Shown: positions 11,216 to 21,891 of the stretch, in pieces
How the letters are laid out: the number at the start of each line of letters is the position of its first letter
Position numbering within the stretch: position 1 is the stretch's first letter
Assembly: GCA_037176885.1 (NCBI GenBank)
Contig: JAWWNJ010000002.1
Coordinates: 2,852,001 to 2,916,000 of the forward strand
Origin: Favolaschia claudopus
Taxonomy: Eukaryota; Basidiomycota; Agaricomycetes; Agaricales; Mycenaceae
Direction: 5' to 3'
Length of the DNA stretch: 64,000 nt
Made by a program: the position numbers and the translations under genes
The notes under the pieces: model-generated
What the model saw: the letters and a program-made list of their open reading frames with translations, nothing else
What the model was told of the DNA's origin: nothing
Databases searched by the model: none

Positions 11216-12723
11216 ATGGCTCCTTCATCTAACTCTGCGCCTGGCAAGGCGAAGAAAAACCTCGCCAAACGTACTCGCGGATCGGATGACTCGGTCGAAG
11301 ACGGCATCGATCCTTCGTCGTCGAGCTCCGCGTCCCCTTCACCAAAGAAAAGGGAAGGCCAGCGCGGTCGTCCTCGCGTAAGTTCCTGTATCATCGATGG
11401 CCCTACGTCCTCCCAACATTAAAGGCTGTTTTCTTTCTCAGAAACCGGCCAAGCGTCAGCGAAGAAAGAGCCATGACGGTTCGGAAGAAGGTGATGGTTC
11501 GGACGAAGGTGACGGTTCGGACGACCACAATGTCAGATTTGCTGCAGACTTGGAGGAGGAAGACCAGGGGCGTGTCGCTGTCGAGGACGACCAAGACGGC
11601 CACCTCGAAGGGCCATCGTCCGACCAACGGGACACAACTTCCGGGCCACAAGGACAGGTTCCTTATGAAAGTCCACCCAGACGAACGGTCGCAAGCTCAG
11701 TGGGTAAAACGGTGAAGGATCGAGTTCAGCTTGCCGCACCTGGCGATGGGCGACGTTGTCTGGTGACCAACACATCCCAGCCGAGAGCAGCTATACAATA
11801 TTGCCATATCATAGCTCGACGTACGCGCAGCGAAATTGTAAGTTCTGATTTATATCCTGCATTTAAATGACGACTGATTATCTTTTTATAGCTCACGAAG
11901 CTCGAATGGTGGTGGGGACTTTTCTTCTGGACACTGTTCATTGACACCCGCTACAATATACTTCCTCGTAAGTTTTCAAAACTTTCAGCGGTGTCACAAC
12001 TCATGTCTTGGTTAGTGATGGCCAACTGGCATCTATCCATGGACGCCAAAGATTGGGCATTTGTTCCTCAGTACGATCTCATCGAGCACGTCCTGAATTG
12101 GGCTGAAGAGAATGCTGGTTGCGTCTGTGAGGAACGCAAGCCCATCTCGGACGTATGTTACACTCATTGCTGTTGCCCAATCGGGATGATGAATTGATCT
12201 TTCGCAGTCATACAAGCAGAATCACTTCAGCTACTACATTCTTGCGTTAACCCCTTCTATGGAATCTGCCGCAATTCTTCGCTATATCGACGAACTAAAC
12301 CCCAGGACTGCGCAGCTTCATTATCACCCCTTTGGTGATGTCAATGCTCTCACATCCCATGTGCGGCCCCACTTCGTTATCTTCGCAACGGGCGAGAAGC
12401 TGGCGCGCGAAATTGAAGGGATGACTAATCGTCAGTCGGAAGATTATATCGAGTGGCTGGCCGCTCGCGCCTCTTTTGGTTTCGAGGATGCGGAGGATGC
12501 GGTGCAACAGAACAAGATGTGCATCGAGAGCATTTTGACAATTTACCAGATGTGGACTTCGGACGAACTCCCAGAACCGAGTCACGAGTGGTGGGACGGT
12601 GAACCGAACATGGAAGACGAGGACGATGGTGAGGATGAAGAGGGCGGGGACGGGGACAATCCGGCAGACGGAGACTATGTGGATGACTCGGAGGAGGGTG
12701 AGGACGATGGGTCAGATGATTGA
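11216..12723 (+). CDS. HNH endonuclease-like family protein
   Basis: Five exons (11216-11377, 11442-11837, 11892-11967, 12016-12152, 12208-12723) give 428 residues. The N-terminus is basic and serine-rich, then acidic (about residues 1-140). The core RRCLVTNTSQP...QYCHIIARRT is the Cys/His pattern of the HNH_2-type family that is expanded in Agaricomycetes; it coordinates metal in nucleases. LEWWWGLFFWTLFIDTRYNI and WHLSMDAKDWAFVP follow, both typical of the fungal family. The last about 50 residues are almost purely acidic (Asp/Glu/Gly). The target is unknown. The divergent neighbour at 9441-10618 looks like a broken paralog. Confidence 0.75.
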
Positions 12724-13150
12724 AGGACCCCGGAATATTGTACAGACTTCAATACCACACAGGTGACCCATATGTAACCACTTTTAGCTCCCTACATGAA
12801 TGAAAATCAAAGTTTCTGGATCAATACTTCGGATACAGCCTCTTGTGAGAGTAAAAAAGTGATGGAACAGATTTCACGCAGACGGACAGTTGTTCAGGTA
12901 GTTTCTGACTTTCAGTTCTTTCGTAGATCTGTGGTGTCCCGCTATGCGCAAGGCATTTCTATGACTTCCCTGGCTTCCCTGCGCTAAACATCAATTCCCA
13001 TCACCGCCTAGGCACTCGAAGACTACCGTTTGTCAAAATATCTACACCTGCCCCCATTGATCTAATTCCACCCCAGCATCCAGAGCGTCGGGCAACGAGA
13101 AATTCCTAGAGAAGGGGGCCGAATTGAAAGGCATTGTACGAAAGTAACGA
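12724..13150. other. Spacer between convergent genes
   Basis: About 430 bp between the stops of the HNH-family gene and the Zn2Cys6 gene. I see no gene, repeat or RNA feature. Confidence 0.4.
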
Positions 13151-15941
13151 CTAAAGCGGAACCCACATTGTCTCTATCCACATTGGCATAAAGTCAGCGT
13201 CAAGAAGGCTGCCCATCGCGTTTAACGGGTCTGCATCTGCCAGCATCTCTTCGACGGACATGCCTGCACGAGGTCCTGGAACTTCCTCGTACAAGAATTC
13301 GCCACTTGGTAGCTCGAATGTCGTTTCTGGTGGGGTATAGTATCCATGCGAAGCGTGAGATGATGTGGGGAGTGAGGTCGACGGGGGGTTGGCGAGCGGG
13401 GTGGCCTGCAATCCAGGAGTGTCGTTCTGAGTAGGTCCGCGAGAACGTAGTTCTCGAAGTAGATCCCATAGCCGTCCAGCACTCTGATATCTGAATATGT
13501 CTAATGCTCAGCGTTGTGGCGCCACACGTCGAGGACACCAGACACGTACCTGCATTCAGCGTACTTGAGAAGCTTCAACGCTGCTTCGATGTGTTCCAAA
13601 TCCTTCCCTTTGTTGGCAGCGTAACCGACACGAGTGGTTCTCAATAAACACAGTACAAGCATCACCGCAGAGACGAAGACTAGATTCTGTTGCTGCATTA
13701 GCAAATAGCCATCGAGAAGGGATGAGACATACAAGTACGCAAGGTAAGGGTGGCCGTTGTCGCTTTTCAAACCAGATGTCTGCTGCATGAATAACAGCGC
13801 GGGCCGCTCTCGCGCAGATGCTGAGCGACGGAGCTGCTGAGACGGCTACGTTTTGAATGTGTGGTCGGTGGATCTAGATAAAATCATGGATAACAAGGAA
13901 TAGGAAAAAGGGTCTCACTCACGACGATCATGACATAGTTATAACTCATATGAAGCATGGCAGCTTGGTCGAAGAACACATCTTGCGGTATATCGGCATT
14001 CCATCGAACTGGACCTGATGCTCAAGAGGATACAATTGGGCATTGATTATGACGCACGGTGCGGCGGAATGGAATCCAAGAACCCATTCATGGACGAATC
14101 AAGCTCTGCAACAGCAGGCTTCTCTCGAACACGGTCAGCAGAATCTTTTGCGTGCTTGGGACCGTATAACTGTCGTATTCCACCTTTCAAGATCTATCCA
14201 GTGTGTTAAGCAATGTGACCAATCACGAAAACGACTCGCTTTACCTCGCAGAGTCGGATATGGCAAGTAAGGTATGAGAGCTGCGACGGTTTGCCATCGA
14301 GTTGAGTGAAAGCTTGATCCCGAAAATCATCGTCGATCTCGGAAACGGGCTCCACATCGTGCCTGCTATGGTTAGGCAGAGGAAAGAGCGAGATAAGTGA
14401 GCATTACTCTTCGACCGCCAGACCTATCGGCCACCCGTGAATGGCACTCAAGATTCGATCGTAGGCAAGATACGTCCTGCCAGGATTGCATCAGCATACA
14501 AATAATAAACAGAACTTGGTGATACACGCACCAAAAAGCCCATTTCCATTTCTCATGTTCGGGATCCGGCGTTTGGTGAGTTAGCTTCCGGCGAAACTCG
14601 CGGTGCTCGTGCAGGGCGCGAATACCAAGTCCCTGTGCATTTATCACATTCCTTGCGTCGAGGAATGGGACGGGATACTCACGATGAACATCCAGGTCAT
14701 TCTGGGTTCAGACGTTCCGTACGCGTAAAGGCCCAGCAGCTGGAAAGGTCGGTGAGTCATGGATTCAACACCTCAGCTCGACACGCACGCACGAAATAAG
14801 TGTAAATTTCGTATATCGTCCGTTTGGACGCCAGCCGGAGATTCTGCACTTGATTGGCAAACTCCCAACCCGCTGAACAGCCTGAATCGCCGGCTACGAA
14901 GACTCTGGGATCGTTGGAGTACTGGGGGAAGGTAAAGCCCTGAGCGAAAGAGGAGCAGAGTGAGCTCACCCACGACGCGACGGCGAGCACAGAGAGCAAG
15001 GTACCGCCAAACTCCATGTCCGTGAGGTGCAAGCCATCAGACACAGAGCGCATGAATGAGGATTTGTGCAAGATCGGGAATATTGGGTGTATGTTGTCCC
15101 AGTAAAGATCAAGAAGCGAGGCAACCAAGTCGTCGGGGGGATAGACGTAACGCGGTCGAAGGTCGTATGCATCTTTCTCCCACTAAAAAAACCTGAGTCA
15201 GAAGAGAGTACGTATATGCGAGTAAGCGGGAAAAGACCTGGAATGTATCCCAGAAAATGGTACGCCGCGAGTGACTTGGCTGCGATGTCCCCAGATGCTT
15301 TGCTTTCATCTTGAGGGCAAATAAGTCAGAGGCCGCAAATTCCCGATTCATTCGTACCGCAATGGTGTTGGTGAGTAGCCTGAAACTGCTCGTCGACCCG
15401 TAGTACTTTGTTTGCAGCGAGAGCATAGTAAACCGTCGATTGAGGTCATCCGCTGCGGGATCTGGTTCGTCCACCAGGTCAGATATGCTGTTAGAAGTGC
15501 TCTCATGTTCGGGCGGGGAAAACTCGAGTGGTTTGGCGCAAACAGCGCAAAGAGTTGGTGATTGGGCCTTCAGCTTGGCCTTGAGAGAGCGGATCTCTCT
15601 TCTCAAATCCTCTATGGTTCTGTACAACAACATTCAGATCCGGGAGGTGGTTTTGACTCCACCTCAACTCACGCATTCTTGGGGCCACGTTTCTTGGTCG
15701 GCTCTACGTATGTGCAGACTAAGCTGGAGGCCTGACAATTCGAGCAACAGCCGTCGGAGGACATATGACCATCGCCTGAGGTAGAATAAGTCAGATTATC
15801 CTTCTACAAGAATCGGTTTCAGTACAGCGAACTAACTGACTTGCGTAAGTCCACGGTTTGAATTTCCATTCCCTTTTGCTCACTTTTCTTTCTGCGGCAC
15901 GCATCGCAAGATCTCTGCAAGCTGAGTTCCATTGAATGCAT
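13151..15941 (-). CDS. Zn2Cys6 transcription factor with fungal-specific TF domain
   Basis: A sequence-specific regulator. The start is ATG 15941 (MHSMELSLQRSCDACRRKK). The zinc cluster is assembled from exon 1 (ending 15884), a 6-nt microexon 15831-15826 and an exon from 15775. The spliced reading CDACRRKKIRCDGHMSS...CCSNC...C restores all six cysteines and continues EPTKKRGPKN. A Leu-spaced coiled-coil linker follows (TIEDLRREIRSLKAKLK). The fungal_trans middle homology region has FWDTFQWEKDAYDLR and LLDLYWDNIHPIFPILHKSSF. A further helical region and a short disordered C-terminus end at 13151. The architecture resembles XlnR-like basidiomycete activators; target genes are unknown. Confidence 0.85.
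15826..15831 (-). other. 6-nt coding microexon in the zinc cluster
   Basis: The flanking introns are 52 nt (15883-15832) and 50 nt (15825-15776), both GT-AG. The six bases TTCGCT supply the end of Ile, all of Arg and the first base of the third zinc-binding Cys codon. Without them the cluster reads KKSDGH and lacks a cysteine. Confidence 0.8.
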
Positions 15942-16124
15942 TCTAACACCGTTGCGACGACCTGAAACGAATTGAGGCAAGATCCAGTTCAAGGAAGCAT
16001 AGAGAACTCGATCATTCGTCAGCATCAAGCTCAACGCGAGAAGTCACATAGCACGTGACTGTGACTCTCATGATCCCGAGACCCCTTTCTCCTCCACCTC
16101 ATCCTCCTTAGCCTTTCCCCCCTC
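15942..16124. promoter_or_regulatory. Divergent promoter region
   Basis: A short 183-bp spacer between the Zn2Cys6 gene and the tandem-repeat locus. It contains the inverted pair GTCAC...GTGAC around a CACGTG E-box-like core at about 16052, a plausible regulator site and nothing more. Confidence 0.3.
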
Positions 16125-17156
16125 ATGCCTAATTCCACGGAACGACAGCCCGTCCCTTCTGAATTACAGTCTGCTCCAGTCCTCATGAACAAAGAGCAAG
16201 ACCCTCTAGAAGAGCCAGTCCCTCCCATTCCTGAACATCTTCTCAAAACCGGGAATGAATGTGTCTATGGTTTTACTATCCCAGTGGGGCTGATCGAAGC
16301 ATATTGAATGGCCCGCCCTCCCGCCTACCAGCTCTCCGCATTCCTTCTCAAACACGACTGCTCCGCGCTCTATAGTCTCGCAGAAAGTCACGGACTGAGA
16401 GACGATTTCGCGATGACACGCTTTTATGGCATTTGCGATGATCTTCTTTGGTTTTCCAATACAAAACATGGTGTGATTCGTATAACCGAGGTCCCTACTG
16501 TTTCGAGGCTCGAGCGGTTTGCCAAGGCCCTGGGTATAGAGGGAAACCTGGGATGGCTCGATACACATATTCCAACGGTAGGCGCATCTCTTGACATTCC
16601 ACATCCAAGTTTGACGATTCGTTTCAAGGGGGTGTTAAATACCCACCTGGATCTTACGAAACGAGGTCAGGTCCCTTCTGAGCCACAATGTACCCCAGCT
16701 TTCGCGGACAGAGAGCAAGACCTATTCGAAGAGCCAGTCCCTCCCATTCCTGAGGATCTTCTCAAAACCGGGAATGAATGTCTCTATGGTTTCACTATCC
16801 CAGAGGAGCTCATCGAAGCATATTGCATGGCTCGCCCTCCCGCCCACCAACTCTCTGCATTGCGTCGCAAACTCGACCGCACCGCGCTCTATCGTCTTGC
16901 AGAAAGTCACGGACTCAGAAATGATTTCGGGATCGCATACTATCATGGCCTCCACGACGATATTCTCTGGTTTTCCAATACAAGATATGGCGTGATTCGT
17001 ATACCCGAGGTCCCTACTGTTTCGAGGCTCGAGCGATTCGCCAAGGCATTGGGCATAGAGGAGAAACCGCAATGGCTCGATGCACATATTTCAACGGTGA
17101 GCGCACCTCTTGTCATTCTTCGACCATGTTTGACGATTCATCTCAAGGGGGTGTAG
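16125..17156 (+). pseudogene. Two-unit tandem-repeat protein interrupted by one TGA
   Basis: A single continuous frame holds two 173-codon units 519 bp apart (units begin at about 16152 and 16671). Each contains EPVPPIPE.LLKTGNEC.YGFT, MARPPA.QLSA, LAESHGLR.DF, LWFSNT..GVIRI and EVPTVSRLERFAKALGIE. The second unit reads EAYCMARPP across TGC; the first reads EAY, TGA, MARPP at 16305-16307, a single-base nonsense change. Translation may still begin at ATG 16308 and give 282 residues. No known domain is recognised, and neither a signal peptide nor a membrane segment is seen. It may be a degenerate duplicate or a gene using the downstream start. Confidence 0.6.
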
Positions 17157-17739
17157 ATCGCAAGTCCGTTCATAATGCATGTAAGATGTCAAGCTAGTTT
17201 TTACTCAGAAAAATTAGAATCTAAGTTACAATGTGCGTGATGGTGACCGACGTGGTGCTGCCATTTCGCCGCTCGTGGCCACCTATCGTTCGTTGATTCC
17301 AGAAACAGTAGATCTTTGCCTCCGAACCCCGACGATCTTCTTGGTGTCTGGGACAAGTTTAGGAAGGGACGCGTCTACGAGCCTCTGCTCAAGCCTGTAC
17401 ATGCAATTGCACCGTGATTCATCGTCTGCCCGGCAATGTGGACTTAAACCAAGACCTGTTTTGCCATCGAACGAACTTTCTCGCTCTCTTCTTTGCGCAT
17501 GCGGGGTCATCGAAAACAGAGTCCGTTTGCCATTCCAGAAGCCAGAGCTAGGTCGGTCAGGCAGCAGGAAGCGAGTTATCCGACTGAATCCTTAGGCTCT
17601 CTTTGTCCAACCGAGGGCGAGAACGAATGAGCCTTGCGCTTGAGTTTTACGCGACAGGACGGGACAAGGAAGGAACGTTCTCCGATTATTCCAATTTCAA
17701 GTTAGTTTGTACAAAGCGCATCTACCGTGGTCACAGCAA
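17157..17739. other. Spacer
   Basis: About 580 bp between the tandem-repeat locus and the NDUFA8 stop. An open frame of 120 codons (17233-17595, plus) has no domain-like content and is not called. Confidence 0.4.
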
Positions 17740-18451
17740 TCACTTTTGCTGTCGTGCAAGCACCGGACTCCCAATCTCGTTTATCTGCTTCTGGCCTTGC
17801 GGCGTTCCAGGGATGACCTTCGTGAGGCCCTGCATATAATGCCGACACATTGAATACCCGGAAAGAGCGTAAGCTTGGAACACAACGCACGAGCTTTTCA
17901 AATACACAAGAGTTGAGCGGACGCTCTTCCGCGCGGCAGCGATAGTATTGCTGATGAACGAGACCGAAAATGAATGCGCTGTTCCCTCGAATGGATCAGC
18001 CTAACAAAATTGCCCACCTGATTATTCTGCTCAAGACACCCCCAATGCGCCTCGAACTGAGCCAAACAGTTTTCCCGCATCTTCGTTATCCTATCCAAAT
18101 GCAACCCCGTAGATAAGTACACGCAGCATACCGCCCTCCCAGACGAAATACGCACAACTCCGTTGCACACCGCGTCACGCGGCGGCCCTCCTTCAAGCAA
18201 TGGCCGGGGTCACGGTTCTCCGCCTTGCAGAGCATGAAGTCCTCTACATTCGTCGGTTGGCATAGTCAGCGGTCGTGCAAATGCCTTGGCCGACAGCCGA
18301 AGTAGAACTTGATACTACCATTGTATTCCTTGCAATGCGAGCCAATAAAGAAGGCGGCGCTCTTCAGCGGTGCGCTCGTCGTTCCTAGCTCAGCAACCTT
18401 TGGAAGCTCTTGCGGCGTCGAAGCCTCCGGCTGCTTCGTTGTTGAGCTCAT
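17740..18451 (-). CDS. NDUFA8: NADH:ubiquinone oxidoreductase subunit NDUFA8 (double CHCH)
   Basis: Five exons (18451-18319, 18243-18159, 18090-18018, 17950-17891, 17829-17740) sum to 441 nt and give 146 residues. NDUFA8 is an accessory subunit of mitochondrial complex I on the intermembrane-space side. The sequence shows four CX9C motifs: CKEYNEDFMLC, CLKEGRRVTRC, CLAQFEAHWGC and CRAEERPLNSC. These are the substrates of Mia40-driven disulfide formation. The N-terminal TSAPLKSAAFFIG and C-terminal LTKVIPGTP also match fungal homologs. An upstream in-frame ATG at 18463 is an alternative start. Confidence 0.95.
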
Positions 18452-18644
18452 TGAAATGAGCAATCGAGGTGTTCCAATTCGGAAGTGGTGGCGTTGGTGG
18501 TGTTAGGATTGGACGCGGTCGGCGCGGAAGAAATATACACGGAAATTCAGCTGAAATTCATCCAATTATAATAATTCGTAAATTGCGTCTATTGAGTCTC
18601 CATCCCATCTACGAATATACAAGAGCGCCACACCCTCAACTCAC

Positions 18645-20973
18645 TTACTTCCTCGCAGGCGGTTCTCCAGTCGTCGTCTGCCAGCCTTCCGGAATATCCC
18701 ACTCCCCATGACACGCCCACTCCCAATCGGTCGCCCCAATAATCTTCTTCTGTCCCTCCACGAACGTATCAACAGCGCACATTCCGTCCTTCTGCGGCTC
18801 GCATCCCTCAATGCCTGTCAGTGGTACGACACCATCGTTTACGATGATGCGAATTTGCGGACCGGGGAGGGACGTGCATTCGAGGACTAGAGAGGCACAA
18901 TGATTGAGTACCATTGGGATAACAGTGAGGAAGGACGAGAGACTCACGCTGAAACTGTACATTCGTAGCAAACGGTGCAAGTTCCGACACCCTGAACGTC
19001 CGATTCTGGGGTATATGGTCTGCAGGAAGAGGTCCCTGTGCCGCGAGCGTCGACAGATTCAGTGCCGCCAAAACTATGAGCGCAAAATCATCAGTCGCAA
19101 GACATTCTATCGGGGTCAGAAGCTCTCACCATGTAACACAACAACCTCATGCGTCGCATCGACATACAAGCTCTGACCGAGCGGGAAGGTCACTGGATTA
19201 TCATCCAACGTCGCATTTGTGCTCGAATTATGCGTCTGAATAGGCGTATGCGTGAGCCGCGCGACCATCTCCTGGACGTATCCGATCCCAAGTGCTCGGG
19301 CGAGGGAGAATCCAAAGCCCGAATTGTACCTATGTTCCTGGTGAGCTAATGAATGTATCGACTAGAAGAGTCGATACAAACCAGAAGAACAAATCCAGCG
19401 AATAATCAAATCCATCCCACTCCTCCTCCGTGAAGAGCTCGCAAAACTTGGAGTACCCAAGTGCGACGGTCTATATAACCAATCAACCTCTGCAATCAAT
19501 GAAAAACAAGACATCGCGCACCTCATATGCACACAACTGCTGCAACACATACACGTCCTCCACGCTCAGTTCATACCCCTCGATCTGCGGCTGCAACCTC
19601 TTCACGGCGTTCTTCAAGTAAACACCCGCCCATTTCTCGACATATCCTCGCCCGCGGTCAGCCTTGGCCCTGTCGTTCGAATTGGGACATGTTTTGTACG
19701 GCGCGAGGGTGTTGTTGAACTGCGCTCGCTGAAAATGAGCAAAAAAAGAGAGATGAGAGAAGCTACGCACCCCGCCTGCCTCGATGGTGATACTCTGCTG
19801 GTACTGTCCTTCGAACGGATACCCGAAGAATCCGATGGCAAAATTCATCGCGGAGGCAAGCATGCGGTCCCTGCGTCAGATTAGAGACAAATCGACGGCG
19901 CAAGATATAGACATACTGCGACTCGGTGCGGAACACGGGAATCGTGTTGGATTCGGTAAAGTTCTTGAGGAGGAAGCCGTACTTGAGCCGCATAGATATT
20001 CCCAGGTCGACTACGTGAATGTCAGAAAGATTCAAGGAACGAAGGGACTACTGACAGAGTTGTTGTCGGCCAAATGGGGTCAGAACTAGTCATTTGAGAT
20101 TGAGATTCACAAAGAGATGAAAAGCGCCAACCTTCCTCCCCGAGTTTGTACGTCCTGAGAGCTCGTCAAAAGCTGAAACACGAGGCAGAGAAAACGGCGC
20201 ACCACTCATTCATGAATTCCAGATTCCCATTTGCTGTCCATTTGTCCGCCACAGCGTGAAGGCGGCTGGAAAAATTGGCAGGGCCACCGTACGATGCTGC
20301 AGAGTGAATCAGAGTAAGCCAATGAACAGACGAGATGCATCGCACCATACGCAGTCGGATACCTCGCCCCATGCCGATGCAACAAATGCATCCCGGTCAC
20401 TCTACATGTCTTTGGCGTCTCCGGACCTGAATCCAACCCGAACGCCGTCCGCGGCACACTATACCACGGCGACAAGTTGCCCCACTTTCTGAACATGTCG
20501 AATTTCTGAGGCGAAACAAGTTGCGCTGCCCCCGTATGCATGGGGTATGAAGGTGCGGTGGCGATCACAGCGGCTTCAGCACCAGTGGGTGTCTTGCCTG
20601 CATAGCCGACATTGGTTGGGAACAGAGAAGGGAAAGCGTTCGTCGGAGATGGAGGAGGAAAGTTGTGCCTCTCCGTAGATCCGGCCCAGGGTGAGGCAAG
20701 CACTTCGACAGCGGGTTTCACTGCGTGCGTTTCCGACTCCTCTCGGCGGTATGTAAAGCAGCTAGAACCGCAGATGGCATACTGAGCAAGGTAACAAGCA
20801 AGAGTGCCTGCGACGAAAGCAATGGTAAGATGATTCACGCCGAATTGGGGCTTCGAGTAGCACGAATGAGGTCCATAGCGCTCAACCTTTGACTTGCTAG
20901 ACGGCAGCAGAGACTCGCTTTCCTGATCGTTGTAAGGCTTGTATTCCCCAGAGCCACGCTCAACGGTGGCCAT
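18645..20973 (-). CDS. Membrane-anchored histidine acid phosphatase
   Basis: A multi-exon gene of the histidine acid phosphatase/phytase clan, which hydrolyses phosphomonoesters through a phosphohistidine. The N-terminus is cytosolic-looking (start MATVERGSGEY at 20973), followed by one hydrophobic helix around residues 50-70 (LTIAFVAGTLACYLAQYAI). This makes it a type II membrane protein with an extracellular or lumenal catalytic domain. The catalytic motif is LLHRHGARYPT (RHGxRxP). FRTESQYRMLASA and FFWYNSGFGFSLARALG are family-typical. The second catalytic motif reads DATHEVVVLH, with HE where classical members have HD. Several NxT/NxS sites suggest glycosylation. Confidence 0.85.
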
Positions 20974-21088
20974 GGTCTCAGCTCGTCGACGTCACGGCAG
21001 TAGGAAGCAAGGGTACAAGGCCTAATTTGGCGAGCTTGTGGCTGTGGCCAACTTGAACGCGTCTTGCCCTGTTCCACGATTGTTCACG

Positions 21089-21673
21089 ATGGTCTGCCCT
21101 TGTTTCCACCTATCCACGCGTCGAACCCTCGTCTAACTCCTATCTAGCCACCGCGAACTCAACCAAAAATCTATCAACTTCTCATTAAATCCCATAAACT
21201 CACAATCCTCCTCACAATCCAACCCACCACCTCCGTTTCGGCCTTGAAATCCCAAGTTCTTGCCGCCCTCGCGTCGAATCTCGAGCCGGATGTTCCTGTA
21301 CCTTCGTCAATAAGCGATTTTGAGCTATGTAAAGGCGTACGGAAAGATCGGGGGAAACTGACGGGCGAGTTTGTGTTGCTGGAGGACACAAAGCAAAGTG
21401 TGCGTGATGCGGGAGTGGCGAATTGGGAAGCTTTGTTTCTGAGATTCCGTGATGCAGAGTCGGGTGCGTATGCTTTCTTGTTTGTGTTCTACCACAGGGG
21501 TTGATGAGTGGATTATAGGTGATCTCCTCCCCGTCGAATTTACACCATTCGAAGACGACGAGGAAGGTGTTACGGCTCAGTTCGAATCCACACCAGCACC
21601 TGCATCTGGATCTGCTGCTGTAGAACCGAGTTCGTCGACAAGTCGCGGTAAACGCAAGGCACATCCGGATTGA
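21089..21673 (+). CDS. Small conserved-looking protein; first coding exon is the ATG alone
   Basis: No ATG opens the clear frame from 21148. An ATG at 21089-21091 is followed at once by a 56-nt GT-AG intron (21092-21147) with a CTAAC branch-like site and CTATCTAG acceptor. This gives M-PPRTQPKIYQLLIKS. The second intron is 21464-21518. Exons total 474 nt (157 residues). The N-terminal part, KIYQLLIKSHKLTILLTIQP, looks like the first strands of a ubiquitin-like beta-grasp. The middle FELCKGVRKDRGKLTGEFVLL and the acidic tail with a basic end (GKRKAHPD) are not recognised. It is divergent from the phosphatase with a 115-bp spacer. Confidence 0.6.
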
Positions 21674-21891
21674 TGTGCCCCGCCCCCAAAACAGTCAGTG
21701 TATCTAGAAATATCTGCGCTTCTTCAGGTTGTGTATGTCGAACAAGCTTTGTATCCATCTACCTCTCCCTTATTCTTCACTTTGACTGCAAATAAATTCC
21801 ATTTTGGCAACATAGTACAAGTGGTGCCCAGTTCGCGTTCATCGACGGGGTAGCTTGCAAGAAATTCAAACAAATCAAAAACAAAAAACAA

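Noticed and set aside
21574..21594. tRNA B-box-like GTTCGAATCC
   Set aside because: Inside a coding exon and with no A box or acceptor stem.
21212..21664. 150-codon minus-strand frame
   Set aside because: Cys/Arg-rich noise antisense to the ATG-exon gene.
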